From Deltaproteobacteria bacterium (lineage in GTDB: Bacteria; Desulfobacterota; Desulfobacteria; Desulfobacterales; JAFDCJ01), in the NCBI GenBank assembly GCA_024277475.1, contig JAJRVC010000611.1:1-7513 (forward strand): DNA of 7,513 nt, given 5' to 3'. Both the position numbers and the translations under genes were made by a program. Every line of letters begins with the position of its first letter. Within the stretch, counting starts at the first letter, position 1. Under the pieces are notes generated by a model. That model did not search any database, was not told the DNA's origin, and worked only from the letters and a program-made list of their open reading frames with translations. This document shows positions 1 to 4,738 of the stretch, one piece after another.

Positions 1-143
1 CAAAGGGTCACCCATAAAAAAATGGGAGGATGCCCGGCAACCACGGTAATTTTATAGGTTTTGGCCCTTGCGGACCCCATGGGTAAACTAGAAACCAAAG
101 CAGCCATCATGACAATCAACAACGCTTTCTTCCACATTTTCAT
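1..143 (-). CDS. TRAP transporter substrate-binding protein (DctP family), N-terminal part only
   Basis: Periplasmic solute-binding subunit of a tripartite (TRAP) transporter, which captures an organic acid and hands it to membrane subunits. Only the first 47 codons lie in the window. They encode a Sec signal peptide: a lysine-containing start (MKMWKK), a hydrophobic core of about 16 residues, and a likely cleavage site after A-R-A near residue 27. The mature start, KTYKITVVAGHPPIFLWVTL, is typical of DctP-type proteins. GGAG lies 7 bases upstream of the ATG at 143. A second in-frame ATG at 137 is too close to the Shine-Dalgarno sequence. The gene follows the cyclase gene on the same strand after 177 bases, so co-transcription is possible but not shown. 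The ligand cannot be told from this fragment; the family call rests on signal peptide plus mature N-terminus. Confidence 0.8.
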   Translation of the reverse strand, partial: MKMWKKALLIVMMAALVSSLPMGSARAKTYKITVVAGHPPIFLWVTL

Positions 144-320
144 TTTACGTCTCCTTTTTTCAATATCTTAAAGATTAAATAAACCGCTGACCCACGCGGA
201 CAGGCGCAGACGATATCTCAACACAATTTAGCGGCAGCCTGCGATTTTTGTGACTCTGCCTGCCCAATGAAATCTCTGTTGTACTTATTTCATCGGGGCG
301 GTGAATACAACAAAGCTCTT

Positions 321-1103
321 TTATTCTTCGATGATCGCCACCGGCCGCGTCCAGCCTGCGCTGGCGCCTTTGATCTTGACCGGAAAACAGCAGATGGTAA
401 ACCCATGTGGTCTTCCGATGGCCGCCAGGTTGGCCATTTTTTCCATGTGGCAGTAGCCGATATCAATGCCGGCGAAGTGGGCCTCCCAGATAACTTTGGG
501 GTCACCGTTTTCCTTGAATTCTTTGGCTTGAAAAGGCAGGGGGCGGTCCCAGCTCCAGGCATCGATGCCGACGACTTTTACGCCCTTTTCAGTCAGAAAC
601 AGGGTGCTGTCCCGATCCATTCCGGCGCCTTTCACCAGGTATTGCTCGGTGCCCCAGGCTGCATCCGCACCGGTCTGAATCAGAACAATATCCATGGGCT
701 TAATCTCGTACTTGATTCGTTCCAGCGCTTTTTGGATGTCTTGTACCGTGATTCTTTCACCATCCGCCTTATGTCGGAAATCGAGCACGACCCCATCGTT
801 AAAACACCAGTCCAGGGGAATTTCATCTATGGTCAGCGCCCTCTGACCTTGGTCCATGGTGGGATGATAATGATAAGGGGCATCCAGGTGGGTGCCGGAG
901 TGGGTGGTCAGTGTTAAAATTTCCACCGCCCATCCCAATCCTGCGGGAAGTTGCTCTTTTTTAACCCCGGGATAAAACTCTTTCATTTGCTCGGCACCCA
1001 TTTCGTGATCAATATAGTCGATTTTGGGAATCATCATGGGTGGATCACTAGGGAGCCCGGGTTCGATACTGATGCTTAAATCAATAAAATGCTTGTGTGC
1101 CAT
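321..1103 (-). CDS. Cyclase family protein (KynB-like metal-dependent hydrolase)
   Basis: Member of the cyclase/kynurenine formamidase fold (Pfam Cyclase), cytoplasmic enzymes that hydrolyse amide, lactam or lactone bonds with divalent metal. The 260-residue product is full length. The signature HSGTHLDAPYH at residues 68-78 gives metal ligands H68, H72 and D74 and the catalytic-type H78. H209 and E221 have the 12-residue spacing of the second active-site pair in KynB as I recall it. The C-terminus (PVKIKGASAG) matches the usual family ending. I chose the ATG at 1103 because AGGAG at 1109-1113 is 5 bases upstream. The in-frame GTG at 1107-1109 overlaps that Shine-Dalgarno sequence and would leave no spacing. 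The gene lies upstream of a TRAP binding-protein gene, suggesting it processes an imported compound. Substrate is unknown: family members act on formylkynurenine, isatin and cyclic amides, so kynB is not assigned. Confidence 0.9.
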   Translation of the reverse strand: MAHKHFIDLSISIEPGLPSDPPMMIPKIDYIDHEMGAEQMKEFYPGVKKEQLPAGLGWAVEILTLTTHSGTHLDAPYHYHPTMDQGQRALTIDEIPLDWCFNDGVVLDFRHKADGERITVQDIQKALERIKYEIKPMDIVLIQTGADAAWGTEQYLVKGAGMDRDSTLFLTEKGVKVVGIDAWSWDRPLPFQAKEFKENGDPKVIWEAHFAGIDIGYCHMEKMANLAAIGRPHGFTICCFPVKIKGASAGWTRPVAIIEE

Positions 1104-1252
1104 GGTCACTCCTTTTTGTCTTCTTTGTCCCTAACTCTGAACCTGTGGACGGTTAACCTCGGCACATACCTATCATAAAATTCAATTGAGTCAATCCTGA
1201 AGAATAAAAATAATGAAATAGTTCAGCCACCAAGGCTATACCTAAACTGAGC

Positions 1253-1307
1253 GGTTCCAAGTTCCGGGTTCAAGGTTCAAAGGTTATAACCCGGATAAAC
1301 CGGAACC
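1253..1307. repeat. Nested inverted repeat containing tandem GGTTCAA units
   Basis: Outer arms GGTTCC (1253-1258) and GGAACC (1302-1307) enclose inner arms CCGGGTT (1264-1270) and AACCCGG (1288-1294), so the element can fold as an interrupted hairpin. The inner arm and loop contain a tandem GGTTCAA run (1267-1285). The same GGTTCAAGGTTCA core recurs at 5546-5558, which points to a dispersed family rather than a local terminator. No U-tract follows. Confidence 0.7.
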
Positions 1308-1324
1308 AAACAGGAACAATTAAT

Positions 1325-1385
1325 CACGAAAGCACGAAAGCACGAAAAAAAGATGACCGAAATTTCGTGCTTTCCAGCTTTCGTG
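1325..1385. repeat. CACGAAAG tandem unit forming a long inverted repeat
   Basis: The left arm 1325-1347 is CACGAAAG repeated twice plus CACGAAA. The right arm 1363-1385 is its reverse complement at 21 of 23 positions, with a 15-base loop between. It could form a long DNA cruciform or RNA hairpin in the middle of a divergent spacer. It is followed by a short T-run and could in principle stop transcription on the plus strand, but no gene on that strand precedes it within the window. Confidence 0.8.
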
Positions 1386-1481
1386 TTTTTGTGCTGAAAA
1401 AAGTTTTGCCATAATATGCAAAGAATTCACTACTAAGACTCTAAAAATATGACCACGCAGGCCACTGCCGGAACCCCTTCA

Positions 1482-1512
1482 TTTTTGTGCCTTCGTGTCT
1501 TGGTGGCTGAAC
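1482..1512. repeat. Short degenerate repeat (CTTCGTGTCTTGGTGGC type)
   Basis: The core CTTCGTGTCTTGGTGGC (1491-1507) resembles CTCCGTGTCTCTGTGG at 5675-5690 in this window, with units of about 8-9 bases. It appears to be another dispersed intergenic element. It lies just upstream of the FNR-type site. Confidence 0.5.
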
Positions 1513-1532
1513 TTATAAAAATCAACAATCTT

Positions 1533-1574
1533 TTGACCTAAATCAAGGATTTCGCCGGACACAACTTTTATACT
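1533..1574 (+). promoter_or_regulatory. FNR/CRP-family site and -10 element ahead of the polyferredoxin gene
   Basis: TTGAC-CTAA-ATCAA at 1533-1546 matches the FNR/ANR consensus TTGAT-N4-ATCAA except for one base (C for T, tolerated in ANR-type sites). TATACT at 1569-1574 matches the -10 hexamer at 5 of 6 positions. Counting 7 bases from its end puts transcription start at 1581, so the FNR site is centred at -41.5, the classic class II activator position. Predicted +1 coincides with the A of the ATG, implying a leaderless or near-leaderless mRNA. The spacing is counted from the sequence; the regulator is inferred. Confidence 0.6.
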
Positions 1575-1580
1575 GGCAAT

Positions 1581-2693
1581 ATGCGCATGACACCCAACAA
1601 CAGCAAACAACTCTCCAAACCAAATATCCAGTGGTACCGCAAAATTGTTCAGTACCTATTTCTGGCAATCGTTGTACTCATCGGCATCAAGTTTAGTATT
1701 TTTGTAAGCCAGCTGACAAGCGGTATTTCACCCACCGTGACCCGGCCTCCCGGCATCGAGGCCTTTTTGCCCATCAGCTCTGTAATCAGTCTTAAGTACT
1801 GGCTGGTCGGCGGCGTATTCAATCAGGTGCACCCCTCCGGATTGATCATCCTGCTGATGGTCCTTGCTACGGCCGTTCTTCTCAAAAGAGGTTTTTGCAG
1901 CTGGATCTGTCCCTTCGGGCTGCTGACCGAATATTTAACCCGACTGCACCGCTTTATTTTTCGCAAAAATGTCAAGCTGCCCGCCTGGATCGATTATCCC
2001 TTGCGCAGTTTGAAATACCTGCTGCTGGCTTTTTTTTTATGGGCCATTATCCTGCAGATGAACGCTGCGACACTCGAATATTTCATTTACAGCCCCTATA
2101 ACATGGTGGCCGATATCAAGATGTTGCACTTTTTCACAAACATCAGCACCTTTACGCTGTGGGTGCTGATTATATTGGTCGGGCTTTCGATCCTCATCCG
2201 CAATTTCTGGTGCCGCTATCTCTGTCCCTATGGTGCCTTGCTGGGCGTACTGAGTTTTTTAAGCATATTTAAGATCCACCGCAATGAAGAAACCTGTACA
2301 AACTGTAAAAAGTGCACCCGGACCTGTCCGGTAGACATCAGGGTCCACAAAGCCTCCTGCGTCTATTCCGATGAGTGCCATGCCTGCCTGAAATGTGTGG
2401 CGGCGTGCCCGGAAAAAGACACGCTTTATATTTCGGCTTTAAAACGCAAGGCCGTTCTGAAACCATGGGTTTATGCAGCAGTTATCTGTCTGCTCTTTAT
2501 TGGCGGTTCACTGACGGCCAGATTGACCGGCTACTGGCAAACAAGTATTTCAACTTATGAATACCTGTTCCATATGAAGAATCTTGACATGCCTTTTTAC
2601 CAGCATAGCCGTGGCGAGGTTCCGGCGTACAATAAGGAGGCGTGGCTTCGGATGATGAATGAAATAAGAAAGGCCGGAGAAAAGAGGGGTTAG
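1581..2693 (+). CDS. Membrane polyferredoxin, NapH/NosR-C-terminus-like 4Fe-4S protein
   Basis: Inner-membrane electron-transfer protein of 370 residues in the Fer4_5/NapH-like family. Such proteins pass electrons from the quinone pool or cytoplasm to periplasmic partners. Predicted membrane segments lie at about 22-45, 86-102, 143-160, 190-206, 217-232 and 295-315. Two CxxxCP motifs (C106/C110-P and C211/C215-P) each follow a membrane segment. Two ferredoxin cluster motifs follow: C239, C242, C245, C249-P and C266, C269, C272, C276-P. All eight cluster cysteines are present. The C-terminal 55 residues are soluble and not recognised. No clear Shine-Dalgarno sequence precedes the ATG at 1581 or the second ATG at 1587, consistent with the leaderless promoter model. 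The gene stands alone on its strand, so its redox partner is outside the window, and napH, ccoG or yccM cannot be assigned. Stop is TAG. Confidence 0.85.
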   Translation: MRMTPNNSKQLSKPNIQWYRKIVQYLFLAIVVLIGIKFSIFVSQLTSGISPTVTRPPGIEAFLPISSVISLKYWLVGGVFNQVHPSGLIILLMVLATAVLLKRGFCSWICPFGLLTEYLTRLHRFIFRKNVKLPAWIDYPLRSLKYLLLAFFLWAIILQMNAATLEYFIYSPYNMVADIKMLHFFTNISTFTLWVLIILVGLSILIRNFWCRYLCPYGALLGVLSFLSIFKIHRNEETCTNCKKCTRTCPVDIRVHKASCVYSDECHACLKCVAACPEKDTLYISALKRKAVLKPWVYAAVICLLFIGGSLTARLTGYWQTSISTYEYLFHMKNLDMPFYQHSRGEVPAYNKEAWLRMMNEIRKAGEKRG

Positions 2694-2710
2694 TCGTAAT
2701 TCCAGATATC

Positions 2711-2732
2711 GTTGATTGGTTGATTAGTTAAG
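2711..2732 (+). repeat. TTGATTGG-type period-8 repeat, left inverted copy
   Basis: TTGATTGG and TTGATTAG follow each other in tandem at 2712-2727. The 22 bases 2711-2732 match the reverse complement of 3671-3692 at 19 positions. The two copies lie on either side of the toxin-antitoxin module. Confidence 0.65.
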
Positions 2733-2789
2733 TGACTGTAAATATGGATTTATTCCATTGGATTAGATACACCTGGGGGATGAAAGTGC

Positions 2790-3200
2790 TCACCAAATAA
2801 TCTTAACAGGATATTGCCTAAACGCATGGTCTGAGGTTACGATCGGCAATCTCTCAAGTTGCCCTTGAGCGATCAACATTCGGTCAAAGGGATCACGATG
2901 AGGACCGGGGAGCGCTCCGGCTGCCAGCGCATGTTCCATGGTAATTGGTAAAACGTCTATACGCGACTTGCGTAGCATGGAGGGTAAGTTACGGGCCGCC
3001 TCACCTGCATGGGGCAATTTCCCCAAACGATATTTCGTAGCGATTTCCCACCCGGAAGCACTGCTAACCAGAATTGTATTATCCGGAGCCTGAATAATAT
3101 CGTGAGCCGGACCGGAAAGCTTGGGATCATCAAATAACCACCACAAAAGGACATGGGTATCAATCAAGAACTCCGAACCCTTTTCTTTTACTGGTTCCAT
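2790..3200 (-). CDS. Type II toxin, PIN-domain ribonuclease (VapC family)
   Basis: Probable Mg2+-dependent endoribonuclease toxin of 136 residues, a usual length for VapC/PIN proteins. The PIN acidic pocket can be traced: D14 in IDTHVLLWW, E52 in SASGWEIATKYRLGKL, D103 and D106 in HRDPFDRMLIAQ, and D124 in VTSDHAF. The protein ends in the common -IIW. The ATG at 3200 overlaps the end of the upstream antitoxin frame by 13 bases (antitoxin stop at 3188-3190), the usual translational coupling of such pairs. No separate strong Shine-Dalgarno sequence is seen, as expected for coupling. The odd point is that the toxin frame is intact while the antitoxin frame has an early stop codon. The family call is firm; the RNA target is unknown. 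Confidence 0.9.
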   Translation of the reverse strand: MEPVKEKGSEFLIDTHVLLWWLFDDPKLSGPAHDIIQAPDNTILVSSASGWEIATKYRLGKLPHAGEAARNLPSMLRKSRIDVLPITMEHALAAGALPGPHRDPFDRMLIAQGQLERLPIVTSDHAFRQYPVKIIW

Positions 3201-3415
3201 GCCTTCAACTCGCTTTCCGGCAGCGGTTCAAAAAAAGCCTCATCTATTCGACCCTCAGAAATCCCGGGGACCCTGGGTTGTGATTCTTCTAAATGTACTA
3301 ATCGGGCATAAGGTTTTCCAGCTTTTGCGAGCACTATTACCTCGCCATCATGCGCTCGTTTAAGCAACCGCGAAAACTATGTTTTGGCCTGATGCACATT
3401 TACAATTGTAGGCAT
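3188..3415 (-). pseudogene. Phd/YefM-type antitoxin interrupted by an in-frame TAG at codon 13
   Basis: Read through the stop, this is a complete 75-codon antitoxin: MPTIVNVHQAKT, stop, then FSRLLKRAHDGEVIVLAKAG and a tail ending in ELKAWNQ. It matches Phd/YefM proteins, in which an N-terminal DNA-binding part (usually AKT-H/Q-hydrophobic-S-R-L) precedes a tail that neutralises the toxin. The TAG at 3377-3379 occupies the H/Q position, one base from CAG. GGAG lies 7 bases ahead of the ATG at 3415. The frame overlaps the toxin start by 13 bases. No other frame disruption is seen, so this is a single clean nonsense codon: a recent mutation, a sequencing error, suppression, or reinitiation just downstream (a TTG at codon 17 is available). 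Pyrrolysine insertion is conceivable but unsupported here, since two other genes in the window end in TAG. Confidence 0.8.
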
Positions 3416-3443
3416 TTGAACTCTCCGATATTTTTTTGCTCCA

Positions 3444-3473
3444 ATAATAGACTAAGTCCCTGGACTAAGTCAA
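3444..3473 (-). promoter_or_regulatory. Toxin-antitoxin promoter with palindromic operator in the spacer
   Basis: On the minus strand TTGACT (3468-3473) and TATTAT (3444-3449) form -35 and -10 elements with an 18-base spacer, about 30 bases upstream of the antitoxin ATG. The spacer and -35 are covered by two copies of GACTAAGTC (3450-3458 and 3463-3471). Each copy is a palindrome around one central base, and together they form a near-perfect 22-base palindrome. This is the arrangement expected for autorepression by a Phd/YefM antitoxin-toxin complex. The operator role is inferred from position and symmetry. Confidence 0.65.
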
Positions 3474-3575
3474 TATATTTTCTCATGATGAGAGACTTTA
3501 CATGATTTAGTTGTTTTTTAAAGCCAAGTGGTTACTCTTAGTAAAATAGACCTTTTCCCGCTTTCCATACCCAGC

Positions 3576-3607
3576 ATTCCATTGTTCCACTATTCCATCA
3601 TTCCGTG
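3576..3607. repeat. Four tandem 8-base ATTCCATT-type units
   Basis: Four consecutive degenerate octamers: ATTCCATT, GTTCCACT, ATTCCATC, ATTCCGTG. Each keeps TTCC at the same phase. It is the clearest example of the period-8 repeats seen between genes in this window. Confidence 0.7.
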
Positions 3608-3670
3608 TGGCTTACAAAAAAAAGTCGGAAAAAGAACTATATTTACAATAAGTTATAGAAATTCCGAGAC

Positions 3671-3708
3671 GTTACCTAATCAACCATTCAACCAGTAAAC
3701 TATTCAAC
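3671..3708 (-). repeat. CAACCATT-type period-8 repeat, right inverted copy
   Basis: Octamer-like units CAACCATT, CAACCAGT, AAACTATT and CAAC follow each other from 3681. The part 3671-3692 is the inverted copy of 2711-2732 (19 of 22 positions). The repeat ends directly at the broken 5' edge of the thioredoxin-domain gene remnant. Confidence 0.65.
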
Positions 3709-3875
3709 AAGGTCTGTACAAACTGGCCGCAAAGGACATTACCGATATTGCGCCGTTTACCCTGCCGATGGCAGCTGAAAACGGTCAGGCAACTGCTTAT
3801 GTCTGCCAGGAGTTTGCCTGCAAACTGCCGACTACCAGTATTGATCAGATGTTGGAAAATCTTAAACAAAAGTAA
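3699..3875 (+). pseudogene. 3' remnant of a thioredoxin-domain protein gene (YyaL/DUF255 family)
   Basis: The frame from 3711 encodes 54 residues, GLYKLAAKDITDI onward, ending in ATAYVCQEFACKLPTTS plus a short tail and TAA at 3873-3875. The motif YVCxxFxCxxP near the end is the characteristic C-terminus of YyaL/SSP411-type thioredoxin-domain proteins, which are normally about 600-700 residues. Upstream the frame closes at a TAA (3696-3698) inside a CAACCATT-type repeat, with no start codon, no Shine-Dalgarno sequence and none of the thioredoxin or glycosidase-like domains. It is therefore a truncated end left by deletion or rearrangement. The family assignment rests on this C-terminal motif only, recalled without a search. 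Confidence 0.75.
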
Positions 3876-3876
3876 G

Positions 3877-3943
3877 GAGCAATATTTTCTTCCCCAGCCA
3901 TCGCCTCGAACTGCCGGTAACCATTTTCATAATCAGTGCTCAT
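3877..3943 (-). pseudogene. Possible 5' remnant of an unidentified gene
   Basis: Downstream of the selenoprotein gene, an ATG at 3943 has AGGA 8 bases upstream and opens MSTDYENGYRQFEAMAGEEN. The frame then runs into the antisense of the thioredoxin-domain remnant and stops after 32 codons. The acidic, aromatic-rich start looks like a real N-terminus, and the 38-base gap from the preceding stop would suit an operon partner. I do not recognise the family. It may be only a chance frame. Confidence 0.25.
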
Positions 3944-3981
3944 TCCGTTTTTCCTGAAAGACGTAGAGAGTTTTATCTTTC

Positions 3982-4620
3982 TTATACTTCCGGACGGTCT
4001 CCAAATATTGGTCCGATTTCCCGGGTCCGTTTAAGCTCGAAAAATCCAGGTATGCTGCCGGCCGCAATGATCGCATCCCAGAACTTAACGGCATCTTCGC
4101 CGGTCGGTGCCGGGCTTATGACAGGGCCAAAAAAGCCGGGGCCTCGGCCGCCATCGAGCACGATCTGCGGCACACCGACATCCGTGCCGGCCTTGGCGAT
4201 AGCCTGATCCATGTCGGCCTGGATGTCTTTATCCAGCGATTCATTTTCAGCGGCAGTCGCCAACCTGGTTGGTAAATCGCACGTTTGCAGAATTTTCTCC
4301 AGTGCTGAGAACTCATCGATATCCTCTTCATCGTGGTGATAGCGTGCTCCCATGGCGCTATATAGCTGCCCGACGCTTTCGTTGTCGAATTCAGCGCGAA
4401 CCGCAGCCGCAACACGCAAGGCCTTCAAGCCGATCTCATGTAATAGTTTATAATCTTCGGGCACCTCACGATCCTTGTTGATCAGCTTGAGGCTGAAAAA
4501 TTTCCAATTTACCTGGATCTGTTTTTGTCGTCCAACATCTACCATCCACCTGGATGTTATCCAACACCAGGGTCAGACCGGATCCCAGTAAAAATCCACA
4601 ATGCTTTTTGAATCTACCAT
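3982..4620 (-). CDS. Predicted selenoprotein: Rv2466c-type DsbA-superfamily oxidoreductase with U-P-W-C active site
   Basis: Thiol/selenol oxidoreductase of 212 residues, counting the in-frame TGA (4573-4575) as selenocysteine 16. The N-terminus reads VDFYWDPV-U-PWCWITSRWM; in Rv2466c-type mycothiol-dependent nitroreductases the same motif is DFWFDP.CPWCWITSRW, so TGA sits exactly at the nucleophilic cysteine and C19 is the resolving one. After the TGA the frame continues without interruption: helical domain with LYSAMGARYHH (86-96), cis-proline region DVGVPQIVLDG (147-157), FFGPVISPAPTGEDA (163-177) and FFELKRTREIGPIF (193-206), all family hallmarks. The upstream ATG at 4620 has a perfect AAGGAGG at 4629-4635, 8 bases away. 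The downstream ATG at 4545 (residue 26) has no such site and would delete the active site. Partner thiol and substrate are unknown; mycothiol is unlikely outside Actinobacteria. The main alternative is a pseudogene by a single Cys-to-TGA change. Confidence 0.85.
4543..4575 (-). promoter_or_regulatory. Candidate bacterial SECIS hairpin just after the TGA codon
   Basis: In the mRNA, CAUCC (4556-4552) pairs with GGAUG (4547-4543) around the tetraloop AGGU (4551-4548). The loop starts 21 bases after the UGA, within the 16-37 range usual for bacterial SECIS elements, and has G at its second position, as those loops require. The E. coli fdhF element, as I recall it, also has a GGU loop. A competing stem (CCUGG 4571-4567 with CCAGG 4553-4549, plus UGUU/AACA, loop GGAU) is longer, but its loop is only 10 bases from the UGA. 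Folding was done by eye. Confidence 0.6.
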
Positions 4621-4628
4621 TGCTGTTT

Positions 4629-4635
4629 CCTCCTT
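4629..4635 (-). promoter_or_regulatory. Strong Shine-Dalgarno sequence of the selenoprotein gene
   Basis: AAGGAGG, 8 bases ahead of the ATG at 4620. It decides the start upstream of the in-frame TGA and shows that translation is meant to begin before that codon. Confidence 0.8.
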
Positions 4636-4738
4636 GTTCTTTAAAATTATTCATAATAGTTCCCTGTAATATTTTACCGATTTTATGTGATTCTTATCAG
4701 TTAGCTTGACAAGATGCCATTCCCGTAATTGGACTCTT

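Larger units (their letters stand above)
1104..1580. other. Divergent intergenic region with inverted repeats and an FNR-type promoter
   Basis: No coding sequence is recognisable in these 477 bases between the cyclase (leftward) and polyferredoxin (rightward) genes. They hold, in order, a nested inverted repeat with GGTTCAA units (1253-1307), a CACGAAAG inverted repeat (1325-1385), a short repeat (1482-1512) and the promoter region of the polyferredoxin gene (1533-1574). No convincing promoter was found for the leftward cyclase gene. Confidence 0.8.
3416..3698. other. Non-coding stretch: toxin-antitoxin promoter, period-8 repeats
   Basis: Beyond the toxin-antitoxin promoter (3444-3473) these bases hold an AT-rich stretch with no recognisable gene (about 3474-3570), an ATTCCATT tandem (3576-3607) and a CAACCATT-type repeat (3671-3708) that runs into a gene remnant. 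I see no RNA gene. Confidence 0.6.

Noticed and set aside
267..917. Plus-strand open frame of 216 codons opposite the cyclase gene
   Set aside because: It is antisense to a gene with clear active-site motifs and shows no family resemblance of its own.
1107..1109. GTG as start of the cyclase gene
   Set aside because: It overlaps the Shine-Dalgarno sequence that is well placed for the ATG at 1103.
1167..1194. Possible promoter for the cyclase gene (TTGACT with a TAGGTA -10)
   Set aside because: The -35 is good, but the -10 matches only 2 of 6 bases and spacing is 16, so it is too weak to list.
1325..1385. CRISPR-like array
   Set aside because: The repeat units are 8 bases and directly abutting, with no spacers and no cas genes.
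2744..2758. Small hairpin ATGGA-TTTAT-TCCAT between the convergent polyferredoxin and toxin genes
   Set aside because: Five AT-rich pairs and no following T-run; too weak for a terminator.
3377..3379. TAG in the antitoxin as a pyrrolysine codon
   Set aside because: No pyl genes are in the window, TAG ends two other genes here, and the codon is one change from the glutamine that fits the family.
3982..4545. Shorter version of the oxidoreductase starting at ATG 4545 (187 residues)
   Set aside because: No Shine-Dalgarno sequence, and it would lack the first strand and the whole active site, although family residues continue upstream through the TGA.
4466..4654. Minus-strand frame starting at ATG 4654 across the selenoprotein start
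   Set aside because: It lies in a different frame from the conserved protein and has no family match; the AAGGAGG site serves the ATG at 4620.
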